NCBI GenBank assembly: GCA_964441245.1
Contig: CAYTVR010000003.1
Coordinates: 1-64,000 of the forward strand
Length of the DNA: 64,000 bases
Direction of reading: 5' to 3'
From: JALZUU01 sp964441245
GTDB taxonomy: Bacteria > Bacteroidota > Bacteroidia > Chitinophagales > Saprospiraceae
The position numbers and the translations under genes were made by a program. This document shows positions 44,879 through 54,193 of this stretch, in pieces; the first letter of the stretch is position 1; the number at the start of each line of letters is the position of its first letter. The notes under the pieces are model-generated. The model searched no databases and was not told where the DNA came from. It was given only the letters and a program-made list of their open reading frames with translations.

Positions 44879-45775
44879 ATGAAATTTAGATTTATTTACT
44901 CTTTATTCGGAATGTTGTTTTTGGCTTTCTTATTCATGAATAGTAGTGTTGGAAGAGCAACATCAACTAATTGGGGTAGTACCGGTGCTCCTGGTGATCA
45001 AATGATGAATGGTATGGCGGTGACTTGTGCTTTTAGTTCATGCCATGGTGCAGGTACTTCGAGTACTATTGAATCTGAGCCCATGCTTGATTTAAGAGAT
45101 CCCGCAGGGAATTCAATCATTGAAAGTGGTTATATCCCAGGTACTGTATACAATGCTAGATTGTCAGTAGAAGTCACTAGTGGTAGCGCAGCTGCTTTTG
45201 CCTTTCAAATTTTAGCCCTCAATGCGCCTAAAGATGTCAATGGTGACGAAGTTTCTAATTGGGAAGCCATTTCTCCTAATGTACAAATCGCTTTAGGAAG
45301 CAATACTGGAAGAACTTATGCAGAACACAAGGGACCAAGTGTGGGAAACAATCAATTCGAGATGACTTGGACCACTCCCGAAAACCTTGATGGAGAGGTT
45401 ACTTTCTACATTTGCAGTAATGCCTCTAATAATGATGGCGGACCAGACGGAGATAGCCCTGTTTGTAAAACCCTTACAATCAATAAAAACACCTCTACTT
45501 CTAATAATGATCTAAACAGAGCAGCCTTACAATTGAATGCTTTTCCTAACCCTGTTATTGATGTCATTAATCTTGATATTCAAGTAGAAAAAACAGATAC
45601 CTATTCCATGCGTTTAATCAATAACTTAGGACAACTCGTCCAAACGACTCAATGGGATTTGACCGAAGGTCAAAACAAAAAAATGATTGATTTTAATGAA
45701 TCAACTTCAGGTGTCTACATCATTCAATTGACAAATGGAACGGAGACAATCAGCCAAAATATAGTAAAACTATAA
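44879..45775 (+). CDS. T9SS cargo with choice-of-anchor V (Reeler-like) domain, paralogue 2
   Basis: 298 residues from the ATG at 44879, matching the start of paralogue 1 (MKFRFIYSLFG against MKFKFIYTLFS); a longer frame is open but lacks similarity. The same domain order is seen: GSTGAPGDQMMNG, CAFSSCHGAG, GYIPGTVYNARLSVEV, then the type A sorting tail. The last 85 or so residues differ from paralogue 1 at only two positions, whereas the anchor domain has diverged widely. It would be exported by the same machinery and perhaps displayed alongside. A strong terminator precedes and another follows, so each copy has its own end signal. Confidence 0.87.
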   Translation: MKFRFIYSLFGMLFLAFLFMNSSVGRATSTNWGSTGAPGDQMMNGMAVTCAFSSCHGAGTSSTIESEPMLDLRDPAGNSIIESGYIPGTVYNARLSVEVTSGSAAAFAFQILALNAPKDVNGDEVSNWEAISPNVQIALGSNTGRTYAEHKGPSVGNNQFEMTWTTPENLDGEVTFYICSNASNNDGGPDGDSPVCKTLTINKNTSTSNNDLNRAALQLNAFPNPVIDVINLDIQVEKTDTYSMRLINNLGQLVQTTQWDLTEGQNKKMIDFNESTSGVYIIQLTNGTETISQNIVKL

Positions 45776-45817
45776 AACTAGAATCCTGAAAAATCAATGG
45801 TCATTTTACTTGGCCAT

Positions 45818-45854
45818 AAAACCAGAAAGTGCTTTATTCTTTCTGGTTTTTTTT
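45818..45854 (+). terminator. Intrinsic terminator after paralogue 2
   Basis: AAAACCAGAAAG (45818-45829) pairs with CTTTCTGGTTTT (45839-45850), followed by more T. Confidence 0.8.
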
Positions 45855-45879
45855 ATGTCTTTTTCCAATCCAAGAATTG

Positions 45880-45888
45880 TATATTTGC
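45880..45888 (+). promoter_or_regulatory. ligA: Promoter -7 box for ligA
   Basis: TATATTTGC matches consensus and lies 18 bases before the ATG. It begins about 25 bases after the preceding terminator. Confidence 0.6.
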
Positions 45889-45906
45889 AAAAAAATATAA
45901 TCACAC

Positions 45907-48033
45907 ATGTACACTAAAGCCAAACAACGTCAACTCGTCGACCTTTCCAAAGAACTATTACAACAAGATATTCCAACGGCTCATCCTGATGCCACTAATA
46001 TGGCTAATCAATTGCATCAAGTCATCGTTTATCACGAATGGCGATATTATGTGGAGAACGATCCCGTGATCAGTGATTTTGAATACGATCAATTGTACAA
46101 AAAACTCGAAGCACTGGAAGCTAAATTTCCAGATTTAATTGTTCCTGATTCTCCGACGCAAAGAGTTTCCAATGATATCAGTAGTGATTTCCCTCCTGTT
46201 GAACATCTTATTCCTATGTTGTCTTTAGCCAATTCTTACAATGCTGAAGATTTAAAAGATTTTGATACCCAAATCAAAAAATTAACGAACATGGAGGAAG
46301 ATGCAGAAGTCAGTTATTGTGTTGAACCCAAATTTGATGGAGGCAGTATTGCACTTGTTTTTGAAAATGACTTATTGGTACGTGGCGCAACTCGTGGAAA
46401 TGGAACCGCAGGAGAGGATATTACTGCCAATTCCAAAGCAATGCGATCTATCCCAATGAGGGCTGCATTTTCCAAAGCAGGTATGCAAAAAGTAGAGCTG
46501 CGTGGTGAGGCCGTTATTCGAAAAGATCGTTTTGAAAAAATGAATGAAGACCGCGCTAAAAAAGGAGAATCGCTTTACGCAAACCCTCGAAACACCGCGA
46601 CCGGTGGACTTCGTACCAAGGATCCTAAAGAAACTGCAAAACGAAATATTGAAGCATTCGTTTATCAATTGGGCTATGCGGTAGATGCTGATAATAATGA
46701 TGCCTTTGGCAAATTTAAAACACATGGAGAGACCATTGATTTATTAGGAGAATTAGGTTTTAAAATTCCGACCAAAGAAAAAAAAGTTTGTAAAAACATC
46801 CAAGAAGTCATCGACTTTTGTTTAGGCTGGGAAACAAAGCGCGAAGGCTATCCTTATGAAATTGATGGTATGGTAGTCAAAGTCAATGATCTTATTTTAC
46901 AAGAAAGATGTGGGTATACCAGTCATCATCCACGTTGGGCCATCGCTTTTAAATTTAAAGCCAAACAAGCAACGACTAAATTGATCGATATTGAATTTCA
47001 AGTTGGAAAAATTGGTTCGGTTACTCCTGTGGCTAAATTAGATCCTGTGCAGTTGGCAGGCGTTACGGTTTCTTCGGTTTCTTTACACAATGAAGATTTT
47101 ATCAAAAGTCGAAATATCAAAATGGGCGATACCGTTTTAGTCGAAAGAGCTGGGGATGTAATTCCGTATATTGTCAAGGCAATGGATGAACTGAGAGATG
47201 GATCAGAAGCAGATATCAAATTTCCAAGCAATTGTCCAAGCTGTGAAAGCGTTTTGGTTCGACAAGAAAAAGAAGCGGCTTGGCGATGTGAAAACTATCA
47301 TTGTGAAGCACAATTTTTGCAAAGAATGTTTCACCATGTTTCCAAAGATGCCATGGACATCGATGGCTTTGGTCCGTCCTACGTGGAACGTTTCCATGAA
47401 AATGGTTGGCTTAAAAGTGTCGCTGATATTTATAATTTGAATTATGGTAAAATATCTCGCCTCGATGGCTTTGGAGAACGATCCGTTGAAAAACTAAAAA
47501 CTGCGATTGAAAAAGCAAAGTCGAACCCAATTCATCGATTGTTATACAGTTTGTCCATTCACCATTTAGGTAGAAAAGTATCCAAATTGTTAGCAGCAGA
47601 AATCAGTCAAGTTAAAGATTTAAAAGATTGGGATTTAGAAACCTTCACTAACATCAAAGACGTTGGGCCAGTCGTTGCTGAAAACGTCATTAGCTTTTTT
47701 AAAGAAGCTGATAACATTGCTCTCCTTGATCAAATGGCCGAGTATGGAGTCAACATGAAACAAACTGAAGCTGACGTTCCTAAAGTGGCTGATGAGAATG
47801 CTCCTTTGGTTGGCAAAACAATTTTGTTTACTGGTTCGCTATCGATTGGTCGAAAAGAAGCACAAACGATCGCCGAACGTGCTGGTGCTAAAAATATCAG
47901 CGCTGTAAGTTCCAAATTGAACATCTTGGTGGCAGGTGAAAAAGCGGGTTCTAAATTGAAAAAAGCACAAGCTTTAGGTACCGTGGAAATACTGACAGAA
48001 GAGGCTTTTATGAAGATCGTGAATGGGGAGTAA
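45907..48033 (+). CDS. ligA: NAD-dependent DNA ligase
   Basis: 708 residues, slightly longer than the usual 670. It seals nicks using NAD. The Ia region (about 25-95) includes YYVENDPVISDFEYDQLY; the adenylated Lys is in VEPKFDGGSIAL near residue 142 (the usual Lys-x-Asp-Gly); VRGATRGNGTAGEDIT follows; the OB fold has KIGSVTPVAKLDPV; four Cys of the zinc finger are at about 446-470 (CPSC, CENYHC); helix-hairpin-helix repeats follow; a BRCT domain (about 630-705) has LVGKTILFTGSLSIGRKEA. Own promoter and a long inverted-repeat element downstream. Confidence 0.96.
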   Translation: MYTKAKQRQLVDLSKELLQQDIPTAHPDATNMANQLHQVIVYHEWRYYVENDPVISDFEYDQLYKKLEALEAKFPDLIVPDSPTQRVSNDISSDFPPVEHLIPMLSLANSYNAEDLKDFDTQIKKLTNMEEDAEVSYCVEPKFDGGSIALVFENDLLVRGATRGNGTAGEDITANSKAMRSIPMRAAFSKAGMQKVELRGEAVIRKDRFEKMNEDRAKKGESLYANPRNTATGGLRTKDPKETAKRNIEAFVYQLGYAVDADNNDAFGKFKTHGETIDLLGELGFKIPTKEKKVCKNIQEVIDFCLGWETKREGYPYEIDGMVVKVNDLILQERCGYTSHHPRWAIAFKFKAKQATTKLIDIEFQVGKIGSVTPVAKLDPVQLAGVTVSSVSLHNEDFIKSRNIKMGDTVLVERAGDVIPYIVKAMDELRDGSEADIKFPSNCPSCESVLVRQEKEAAWRCENYHCEAQFLQRMFHHVSKDAMDIDGFGPSYVERFHENGWLKSVADIYNLNYGKISRLDGFGERSVEKLKTAIEKAKSNPIHRLLYSLSIHHLGRKVSKLLAAEISQVKDLKDWDLETFTNIKDVGPVVAENVISFFKEADNIALLDQMAEYGVNMKQTEADVPKVADENAPLVGKTILFTGSLSIGRKEAQTIAERAGAKNISAVSSKLNILVAGEKAGSKLKKAQALGTVEILTEEAFMKIVNGE

Positions 48034-48052
48034 GTAATCAAAAATTGTAATG

Positions 48053-48152
48053 GAACACTGATTCAACAGATTTCGCAGATCGCGCTGATTTTCTCTGCTA
48101 ATGCGCCCTTCGATCGTGAGAAAATCTGTGCGATCTGCGTTCTATTTTTGGC
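48053..48152. repeat. Dispersed intergenic repeat, copy B
   Basis: It matches, in reverse orientation, the element at 2904-3012. It also holds a long hairpin: arms 48074-48095 and 48118-48139 of 22 bases match at 20 positions around a 22-base loop that contains the shared core AATGCGCCCTTCGATC. It starts 20 bases past the ligA stop. The rest of the gap to 48447 holds only a promoter. Confidence 0.75.
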
Positions 48153-48315
48153 CACGACTTTGTCAATCTAAAATGTTTTAATTCTATTTTCAAAATTCGG
48201 AAAAATTCATCTTTTGTTTCTGAAATATCACGGAACAATAGCCTAAGTTTCTAAATACTATTTTCTGCTCACTGTCTTCATTTCTACTATTCGATATTTC
48301 ACGGACTTTTCAATA

Positions 48316-48347
48316 TTTGCACTCTTGTATAAAACGACCTATCTTTG
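48316..48347 (+). promoter_or_regulatory. Promoter for the TlpA-like gene
   Basis: TTTG (48316-48319), 20 bases, TATCTTTG (48340-48347): a full consensus pair, with a leader of about 95 bases. Confidence 0.75.
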
Positions 48348-48447
48348 AGCACTTTAGTAAAACTCAAAAATTGAGTTCTTCCTTATCATTCTACTAGACA
48401 TCACATTTGAAATACCAAAAGTGTTTCTTTTCGAAAAATAAAAAAAC

Positions 48448-49848
48448 ATGAACTTCCGATCTACTTTATTATTGATTCCTTTTTTGATCTTCGCTTGTAA
48501 GTCGACTGACAAAACAGGTCAATCCAACACTCCAGCAGCAGCCAAAAACACCAGAATTGTTGATTGTATCATTACTGGTTGTAATGCTAGTGAAGCGGTC
48601 GCTTTGTATGAATACGATGGTGTTGGTTTTAAAAAAATAAAAAATTCAACTACCATTGGTCAAGATAGTTTTAGAATAGAAATTGCTAAAACGGCTTCCC
48701 CAAAGTTTTATTATGTCGGTCAAGAAAGTCAACAAAAAATGCCGGTCATCTTAGGGACGGAAGAAGGGGTGACTTTGAATAGTAATTGTAAGTCTATGCG
48801 AAATGCAAAAATCGCTAACTCACCATTGAACAAAGGTTATAATGAGGTACTTAAACACTTAGGTGTCTTCAATGGCGAAGGACGAAAATTAGGACAAGAA
48901 TTTCAAAGAAACCAAAGAGACCCCAGTAAGTTGCCAGCAACGGTTGCTAAAATGAAAGCTTTGGATCAGCGTAAAATAAAGTTGCTTGATTCTCTAAAAA
49001 TCACTCAGCCTTTTATCGCTAAAGTCTTAGCCCTGAACACCTATCTTAGTTTTCAAAATAATACTGGAGTTTACAAAAGTGAAATCGATTACTTCGGAGA
49101 AAAATATTTTCAATTAGCAGATTTAAAAGATGCTGATTATGCCAATATTCCTTACTTGTTTGAATCCGCAAAAAGCTACGCTACTACGCTTAGTCAACAA
49201 CCCATTCCAAAGGAAATCTTATATGGCTTTCTTGACGGCACACTCAATCAACTTGACAACAATAGTCGCGCCTACAAATATGCTTTGGGCGGTATGGCTA
49301 TTGGCTTGCAAAGCAAGAATCATCCTGGTTTTGTTCTCTATGGAAATAAATATTTAGAAAAATATCAATCAGAAAAGACACCAGCGATTGCTAACTTTAG
49401 AAATGCGGTTAATCGAGCAACTAGTTTTACGGAAGGAGCCTTAGCACCAGATTTTACACAAAATACTCCGGAAGGAAAACCAATGAGTTTGAGTGATATG
49501 AGAGGAAAAGTGGTGTTGATTGATTTTTGGGCGAGTTGGTGCGGTCCTTGTCGGAAAGAGAATCCGAACGTTTTAAAAATTTACAATAAATATAAAGATA
49601 AAGGCTTTGATATTCTGGCGGTCAGCCTTGATAAAAAGAAAGGGAGTTGGTTAAAAGCAATTGAGAAAGATGGTTTGATTTGGAATCATGTCAGCGATTT
49701 GCGCGGTTGGAAAAATGAAGTGGCTGGTGCCTACTCTGTAACCTCTATTCCTCACACGGTCTTAGTGGATGCCGAAGGAAAAATCATTGCTCGTAACTTA
49801 AGAGGACCAGCCTTGGAAAATCAATTGCGCAAACTTTTTGGCGGATAG
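48448..49848 (+). CDS. TlpA-like thioredoxin-fold lipoprotein
   Basis: 466 residues. A lipoprotein signal (MNFRSTLLLIPFLIFACKS, Cys at 17) is followed by a DUF4369-like beta domain (about 35-130), a helical middle (about 140-320) and a TlpA/ResA-type thioredoxin domain (about 335-466) with the active site WASWCGPCRKENP and the cis-Pro region SVTSIPHTVLVD. It should reduce or isomerise disulfides in periplasmic proteins. Multi-domain TlpA lipoproteins of this layout are frequent in Bacteroidota and the partner is usually unknown. It has its own full-consensus promoter. Confidence 0.9.
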   Translation: MNFRSTLLLIPFLIFACKSTDKTGQSNTPAAAKNTRIVDCIITGCNASEAVALYEYDGVGFKKIKNSTTIGQDSFRIEIAKTASPKFYYVGQESQQKMPVILGTEEGVTLNSNCKSMRNAKIANSPLNKGYNEVLKHLGVFNGEGRKLGQEFQRNQRDPSKLPATVAKMKALDQRKIKLLDSLKITQPFIAKVLALNTYLSFQNNTGVYKSEIDYFGEKYFQLADLKDADYANIPYLFESAKSYATTLSQQPIPKEILYGFLDGTLNQLDNNSRAYKYALGGMAIGLQSKNHPGFVLYGNKYLEKYQSEKTPAIANFRNAVNRATSFTEGALAPDFTQNTPEGKPMSLSDMRGKVVLIDFWASWCGPCRKENPNVLKIYNKYKDKGFDILAVSLDKKKGSWLKAIEKDGLIWNHVSDLRGWKNEVAGAYSVTSIPHTVLVDAEGKIIARNLRGPALENQLRKLFGG

Positions 49849-49880
49849 GCTTTTTAATTTTGAATAATTGAATGCGAAAT

Positions 49881-49930
49881 TTTTGAATGGCCTTTTTATT
49901 GCGAAGTCCACGCTAGAAGGCCATTCAAAA
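49881..49930. repeat. TGAATGGCC-family hairpin repeat, copy 5
   Basis: Arms TTTTGAATGGCCTT (49881-49894) and its perfect complement (49917-49930). Flanking AATAATTGAAT and ATTCAATTATT extend the dyad outward. It lies between the TlpA-like gene and the dipeptidase gene on the same strand. Confidence 0.85.
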
Positions 49931-49976
49931 TTCAATTATTTTTGCATTCAATCACTCCTAACTATAATTTTTTTTT

Positions 49977-50723
49977 TTGAAAAACCGATATTACTTTTTA
50001 TCCATAGTTTGTTTTGCAGGAACTCTATTCTGGGGTGCTTGCGGTTCAGATACTGTTGTGAAAAAATCCGTAGAAGTGCCTTCCGTTTCGGTGACCGAAA
50101 AAAAAGAAAAAATCATTCCCGCTCCAGCGAAAAAAGAAACTATTCCTAGCCCAGATTATGATACCTCTAAATGGGCCGATGTTCATTTATTAGATCAGAG
50201 TGTTTTACTTGACATCCGATATGCGACGGATAACAATTTTGTTGAAGAACAATTATATGATTGCGGACGATGCTTTTTACGTCCTGCGGTAGCCAAAGCG
50301 ATGTTAGCTGCTCACCATGAACTACAAGAACAAGGATTAGGATTGAAAATGTTTGATTGTTATCGACCTCGACCGATTCAACAAAAATTATGGGATAAGG
50401 TCCCTAATGCGAGCTATGTAACACCACCTTCTCGCGGATCTATGCATAATCGAGGCTTGGCCATTGATGTTACGATTGTCGATCAGTCTGGAAAAGAATT
50501 AGAGATGGGAACCACTTATGATTTTTTCGGAAAACGAGCGCATCACACCTTTACGGATTTGCCGGAAACGGTATTAGCCAATCGAAAAATGCTAAAAGAA
50601 CTAATGTATAAGCACGGTTTTTTACACATTAGGACAGAATGGTGGCACTATTCCTACACCATCGGTAAATATGAACTATCCGATATGCTTTGGAAATGTG
50701 ATGACCACGAAACAAAGAACTAA
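49977..50723 (+). CDS. D-Ala-D-Ala dipeptidase (VanX/DdpX-like) lipoprotein
   Basis: 248 residues from a TTG at 49977. The opening MKNRYYFLSIVCFAGTLFWGAC is a lipoprotein signal with Cys at 22, which supports this start even though no ATG is available and a stop lies four codons upstream. An acidic/Lys linker precedes the M15 peptidase domain: zinc ligands in SMHNRGLAIDVTIVD near residue 158 and the catalytic Glu and last His in EWWHYSY near 222. These enzymes split D-Ala-D-Ala for cell-wall recycling; resistance is not implied without van partners, which are absent. An 11-base T tract runs straight into the start codon. Confidence 0.85.
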   Translation: MKNRYYFLSIVCFAGTLFWGACGSDTVVKKSVEVPSVSVTEKKEKIIPAPAKKETIPSPDYDTSKWADVHLLDQSVLLDIRYATDNNFVEEQLYDCGRCFLRPAVAKAMLAAHHELQEQGLGLKMFDCYRPRPIQQKLWDKVPNASYVTPPSRGSMHNRGLAIDVTIVDQSGKELEMGTTYDFFGKRAHHTFTDLPETVLANRKMLKELMYKHGFLHIRTEWWHYSYTIGKYELSDMLWKCDDHETKN

Positions 50724-50861
50724 ATAAATACGTTAGATATTTAGTGCTAAAATCATGTTTAGTATTAGACAATTTAGAAAACATTATTCGTTGGATTGAG
50801 TTGATTATGGAACAATCTTTTCACAAGAAGTGATTATTTCAAAATTAGTCCATCTTTTTTT

Positions 50862-50869
50862 TACTTTTG
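50862..50869 (+). promoter_or_regulatory. Promoter -7 box for the MoxR gene
   Basis: TACTTTTG matches consensus; a TTTC lies near the -33 position. The leader would be about 70 bases. Confidence 0.55.
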
Positions 50870-50946
50870 TGCTTATATAAAAATCTGGAATAATATGAAA
50901 ACTCCATTATTCCCTTAAGCTCAATCAATCGTTAATTTAAAATAGT

Positions 50947-51918
50947 ATGCAAGAAATCGCTTACAAATCAGATGTAGAAGCAGTAGATGCACTAGCCAGT
51001 GCTTACCGAAATTTATCTAAAGAAATAGGGAAAGTTATTGTCGGACAAGAATCAGTAGTTCAAGCTGTAATTATTTCTTTATTTAGTAATGGACATAGCC
51101 TTTTGGTTGGGGTACCTGGGTTGGCCAAGACCTTGTTGGTCAGTACTATTTCCGAAGTATTGGATTTGGAATTTAAACGAATTCAGTTTACCCCGGATTT
51201 AATGCCCTCAGATATCACTGGATCAGAAATATTAGGAGACAATCGAAAATTTCAATTCAATAAAGGTCCTATATTTTCAAATATCGTCTTAGCAGATGAG
51301 ATCAATAGAACGCCTCCTAAAACACAGGCGGCACTCTTGGAAGCCATGCAGGAACGATCTGTTACCGTAAATGGTGAACGTCATATGTTGCCTGCTCCGT
51401 TTTTTGTATTGGCTACGCAAAATCCAATTGAGCAAGAAGGAACCTATCCTTTGCCAGAAGCGCAGTTAGATCGTTTTATGTTTAATATTCCTTTGGATTA
51501 TCCAACTTATGAGGAAGAGATTCAAGTCGTCAAAGCGACTACTGCAAACGCAAAATATGATTTAAAAAATATCGTAACTGGTGATCAAATTTTATACTTC
51601 CAGCAGTTGATTCGTAAAATTCCTATTGCTGATAATGTATTAGAATATGCTGTTGGTTTAGCCACTAAAACTAGACCGAATACCGCAAAAGCAACACAAG
51701 AAGTAAACAATTATATTTCTTGGGGAGCAGGACCTCGTGCTTCGCAATATTTGGTGCTTGGCGCAAAATGTCATGCTGCGATTCATGGAAAATATTCTCC
51801 AGACATCGAAGATGTACAAGCCATTGCCAAGTATGTATTGCGACACCGGATCGTTCGTAATTTCAAAGCAGAAGCAGAAGGTATTACAGAAGAAAATATC
51901 ATTGAAGGATTATTTTAA
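50947..51918 (+). CDS. MoxR-type AAA+ ATPase
   Basis: 323 residues. Walker A is GVPGLAKTLLV near residue 57, Walker B with the DE pair is VLADEINRTPPKTQAAL near 114, and sensor 1 is FVLATQNPIEQEGTYPLPEAQ near 155; the C-terminal lid has RASQYLVLGAKCHA. MoxR proteins act as ATP-driven chaperones that mature or activate partner complexes, usually with DUF58 and VWA-domain proteins encoded next door. Here a strong terminator follows directly and no such partner is present, so this copy stands alone. Confidence 0.92.
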   Translation: MQEIAYKSDVEAVDALASAYRNLSKEIGKVIVGQESVVQAVIISLFSNGHSLLVGVPGLAKTLLVSTISEVLDLEFKRIQFTPDLMPSDITGSEILGDNRKFQFNKGPIFSNIVLADEINRTPPKTQAALLEAMQERSVTVNGERHMLPAPFFVLATQNPIEQEGTYPLPEAQLDRFMFNIPLDYPTYEEEIQVVKATTANAKYDLKNIVTGDQILYFQQLIRKIPIADNVLEYAVGLATKTRPNTAKATQEVNNYISWGAGPRASQYLVLGAKCHAAIHGKYSPDIEDVQAIAKYVLRHRIVRNFKAEAEGITEENIIEGLF

Positions 51919-52001
51919 TAAAATATTTCACACAATAATCTTCTAAATTTAAAAGGATAATTCAAGCAAATATCCCAATAGCTTTGAAGAGCTTAGCCCG
52001 T

Positions 52002-52039
52002 AAAAACGGCTTGATAATTAAATTTATCAAGCCGTTTTT
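52002..52039 (+). terminator. Strong intrinsic terminator after MoxR
   Basis: AAAAACGGCTTGATAA (52002-52017) and its perfect complement (52024-52039) enclose a six-base loop and end in T. Confidence 0.85.
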
Positions 52040-52228
52040 CTTTTTTAACTTCCATCATGGTACTTTTGACATACGCCAAAAAGCAAAAGGAATACATCTT
52101 ATAGAGTAGATTGGCTTGGTTGGAACTTAGAACCTGTTTAATCTACTAGAAGCTTGAAAAGCTCACTAACATTTAAAATTGTCGTCGAAATGAAATATAA
52201 TATCCAAAATAACCCACAAACCTGGATT

Positions 52229-53308
52229 ATGTCCGTAAAGTCATTATTTATTTTCACCCTGTTCTTAATGCTTGCTAGTTGCGCTAGTGAAGTCGGAGAA
52301 GAAGTCAGAAACAAGTTTGAATCACCCAAGTACGCTTTTGGTCCTGCCAACAAATTATGTGTCGTCGCAGACAAAGACCTTTGGGAAAGTAATATTGGAG
52401 ATACTATTCGCTACTATTTTGGATCAGCATATCCTATTTTGCCACAGCCAGAACCATTCTTTGACCTTATTCATTTTACACCAGAGGAATTAGAATCAGA
52501 TCCTTACCGAAGAGAACTCCGTGCCTACTTAATGGTTGGGAATTTAACCGATCAAGATTCGCCTGCTTGTAAAATGATTCGAAAAGACATTGGTTCAGAA
52601 AAAGTCAGAAAGGCTAATGAGCAGAGTGACTACCATATAACGGTTGGTAAAGACAAATGGGCACATGGACAGGTACTGATTTATCTTTTTGCTCAAAATC
52701 GAACGGACTTAGTCGAAGCCATCAAACAACATTTTCCAGTAGTCACCAAACGATTCAATAAAGCAGATGAAAGTCAATATGAAGCGGCTATCTACTTCAA
52801 TGGAGAAAACAATGACTTGAAGGAAAAAGTAAAGGCAAAATTTAAGGCAGACCTAAGAGTTCCTTCAGATTATTTTTTAGCAATTGAAGATGAAGAAACC
52901 ATTTGGATGAGAAAAGAAACAGAATTTTTGAGTAGCAATATAATGGTACATAAAATTCCATATACTGATCAATCTCAGTTGACTAAAGAAGGATTTAAAG
53001 CCATTCGAGATCGTCTAGGTAAAAAATATGTCAGTACTGAAATTGAAAATACTTACATGCGAATCAATGATGTCGATTTACCGATGATGATTCAAGCAAC
53101 AGAAATCGATGGCAATTATGCTATTGAGGCTAGAGGTATCTGGGATATCGTAAATGATTTTATGGGAGGACCATTTCTTGGGTACTTAGTTCATAATGCA
53201 AAAACCAACGAGTTACTTTATATCGATTGCTTTATTCATGCTCCTGGTAAGAAAAAACGAAATTACATTCAACAGTTGGAGTATGTGGTGAGTTCGCTTA
53301 AATTTTAG
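52229..53308 (+). CDS. DUF4837 family lipoprotein
   Basis: 359 residues from ATG at 52229, which gives the lipoprotein signal MSVKSLFIFTLFLMLASC with Cys at 18; ATG codons at 52154 and 52190 would add up to 25 residues ahead of it. The body (KLCVVADKDLWESNIGDTIR, then YLMVGNLTD, and the C-terminal GGPFLGYLVHNAKTNELLY and IHAPGKKKRNYIQQLE) fits the DUF4837 family, found in Bacteroidota and without a known role. Probably on the outer membrane facing the periplasm. It sits alone between two terminators. Confidence 0.85.
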   Translation: MSVKSLFIFTLFLMLASCASEVGEEVRNKFESPKYAFGPANKLCVVADKDLWESNIGDTIRYYFGSAYPILPQPEPFFDLIHFTPEELESDPYRRELRAYLMVGNLTDQDSPACKMIRKDIGSEKVRKANEQSDYHITVGKDKWAHGQVLIYLFAQNRTDLVEAIKQHFPVVTKRFNKADESQYEAAIYFNGENNDLKEKVKAKFKADLRVPSDYFLAIEDEETIWMRKETEFLSSNIMVHKIPYTDQSQLTKEGFKAIRDRLGKKYVSTEIENTYMRINDVDLPMMIQATEIDGNYAIEARGIWDIVNDFMGGPFLGYLVHNAKTNELLYIDCFIHAPGKKKRNYIQQLEYVVSSLKF

Positions 53309-53398
53309 GATACTTCTTTAGCATATATCAATAGCTTAAAAAGGGTCTGTAGTATTTTAAATACACCTCTTTCTAGTAATTTGTTTACAAAAAACAGG

Positions 53399-53436
53399 AA
53401 ATGTACTTGAGTTCTCAAGTACATTTTTTATTTTTA
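53399..53436 (+). terminator. Intrinsic terminator before the sigma factor gene
   Basis: AAATGTACTTGAG (53399-53411) pairs perfectly with CTCAAGTACATTT (53414-53426), followed by a T-rich tract. It ends the DUF4837 transcript. Confidence 0.8.
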
Positions 53437-53437
53437 G
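53407..53437 (+). promoter_or_regulatory. Possible sigma-gene promoter within the terminator
   Basis: TTG (53407-53409), 19 bases, TATTTTTA (53429-53436), one base off the -7 consensus. If used, the -33 element lies inside the stem of the preceding terminator. Confidence 0.35.
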
Positions 53438-53461
53438 TGAAACATACGTAAGAAAATTTAC

Positions 53462-54091
53462 ATGCCAGAATTAACATCTCTTCAAATGGCTGATTTGTCT
53501 GATGATGAATTAATCGCTCATTTTAAACAAAATGGCGACCGACAAATCGTAGCTGAATTATTTCAAAGATACCATCATTTGATTTTTGGTGCTTGCCTAA
53601 AACGATTAAACAATCGAGAGGAAAGCAAGGATGCCACTATGAACATTTTTGAACGAATGATCGTCAAATTACCTACTGCAAACGTGCAATCTTTTAATAG
53701 CTGGATCTATGTGGTCATTCAAAATGAATGTAAAAGTATGTTAAGAAAACGTCAAACTTCAGCTAAGTTAAAGGGGAATTTAAAATTTATTGAAAAAAGT
53801 AGTGAAAATTTTATGGAATTTGAGCAGGTGCCGCGTCTTAGTACGGAGAAGGAAGATATTTCTCCAGAAGAAAGACTAGGATTGGCCATCAACCAACTTC
53901 GTCAAGAGCAACAACAGTGCATTCGCTTATTCTTTTTTGAACAGAAAAGCTATGAGCAAATTGCCAAACAAACGCATTTTTCTGAAAAGCAAGTCAAAAG
54001 TTATTTGCAAAATGGGAAACGCAACATTAAGCTCTTTATGGAAAATAGCAACTTCCTGTTTTTTTGTCTTATTCATCAAGCTTTTTTATAA
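53462..54091 (+). CDS. ECF-type sigma-70 family sigma factor
   Basis: 209 residues. Region 2 (about 30-100) includes LFQRYHHLIFGACLKRL and the core-binding/-10 block SKDATMNIFERMIVKL, SFNSWIYVVIQNECKSML. Region 4 (about 135-195) has LRQEQQQCIRLFFFEQKSYEQIAK and the recognition helix FSEKQVKSYLQNGKRN. A linker replaces region 3, as in ECF factors. It should direct RNA polymerase to a limited promoter set. The gene downstream encodes a ZAS-domain membrane protein, the standard form of an anti-sigma partner. A TATTTTTA box before it hints at housekeeping control. Confidence 0.9.
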   Translation: MPELTSLQMADLSDDELIAHFKQNGDRQIVAELFQRYHHLIFGACLKRLNNREESKDATMNIFERMIVKLPTANVQSFNSWIYVVIQNECKSMLRKRQTSAKLKGNLKFIEKSSENFMEFEQVPRLSTEKEDISPEERLGLAINQLRQEQQQCIRLFFFEQKSYEQIAKQTHFSEKQVKSYLQNGKRNIKLFMENSNFLFFCLIHQAFL

Positions 54092-54193
54092 GTCATCATT
54101 ATAGTAATGTTCAAAATCGGGTTTTGATGGTTTAATCGGGATAAAATTTTTGATGAGCAAGACTATCATTACAGTTTTTTAAAAATACAACAT

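Noticed and set aside
43810..45775. Haem c sites in the anchor V proteins (Cys...CysHis)
   Set aside because: The spacing is Cys-x4-Cys-His, not Cys-x2-Cys-His; these Cys more likely form a disulfide.
49977..50723. Vancomycin resistance determinant
   Set aside because: A lone VanX-like dipeptidase without vanH, vanA/B or vanRS is a cell-wall recycling enzyme by default.
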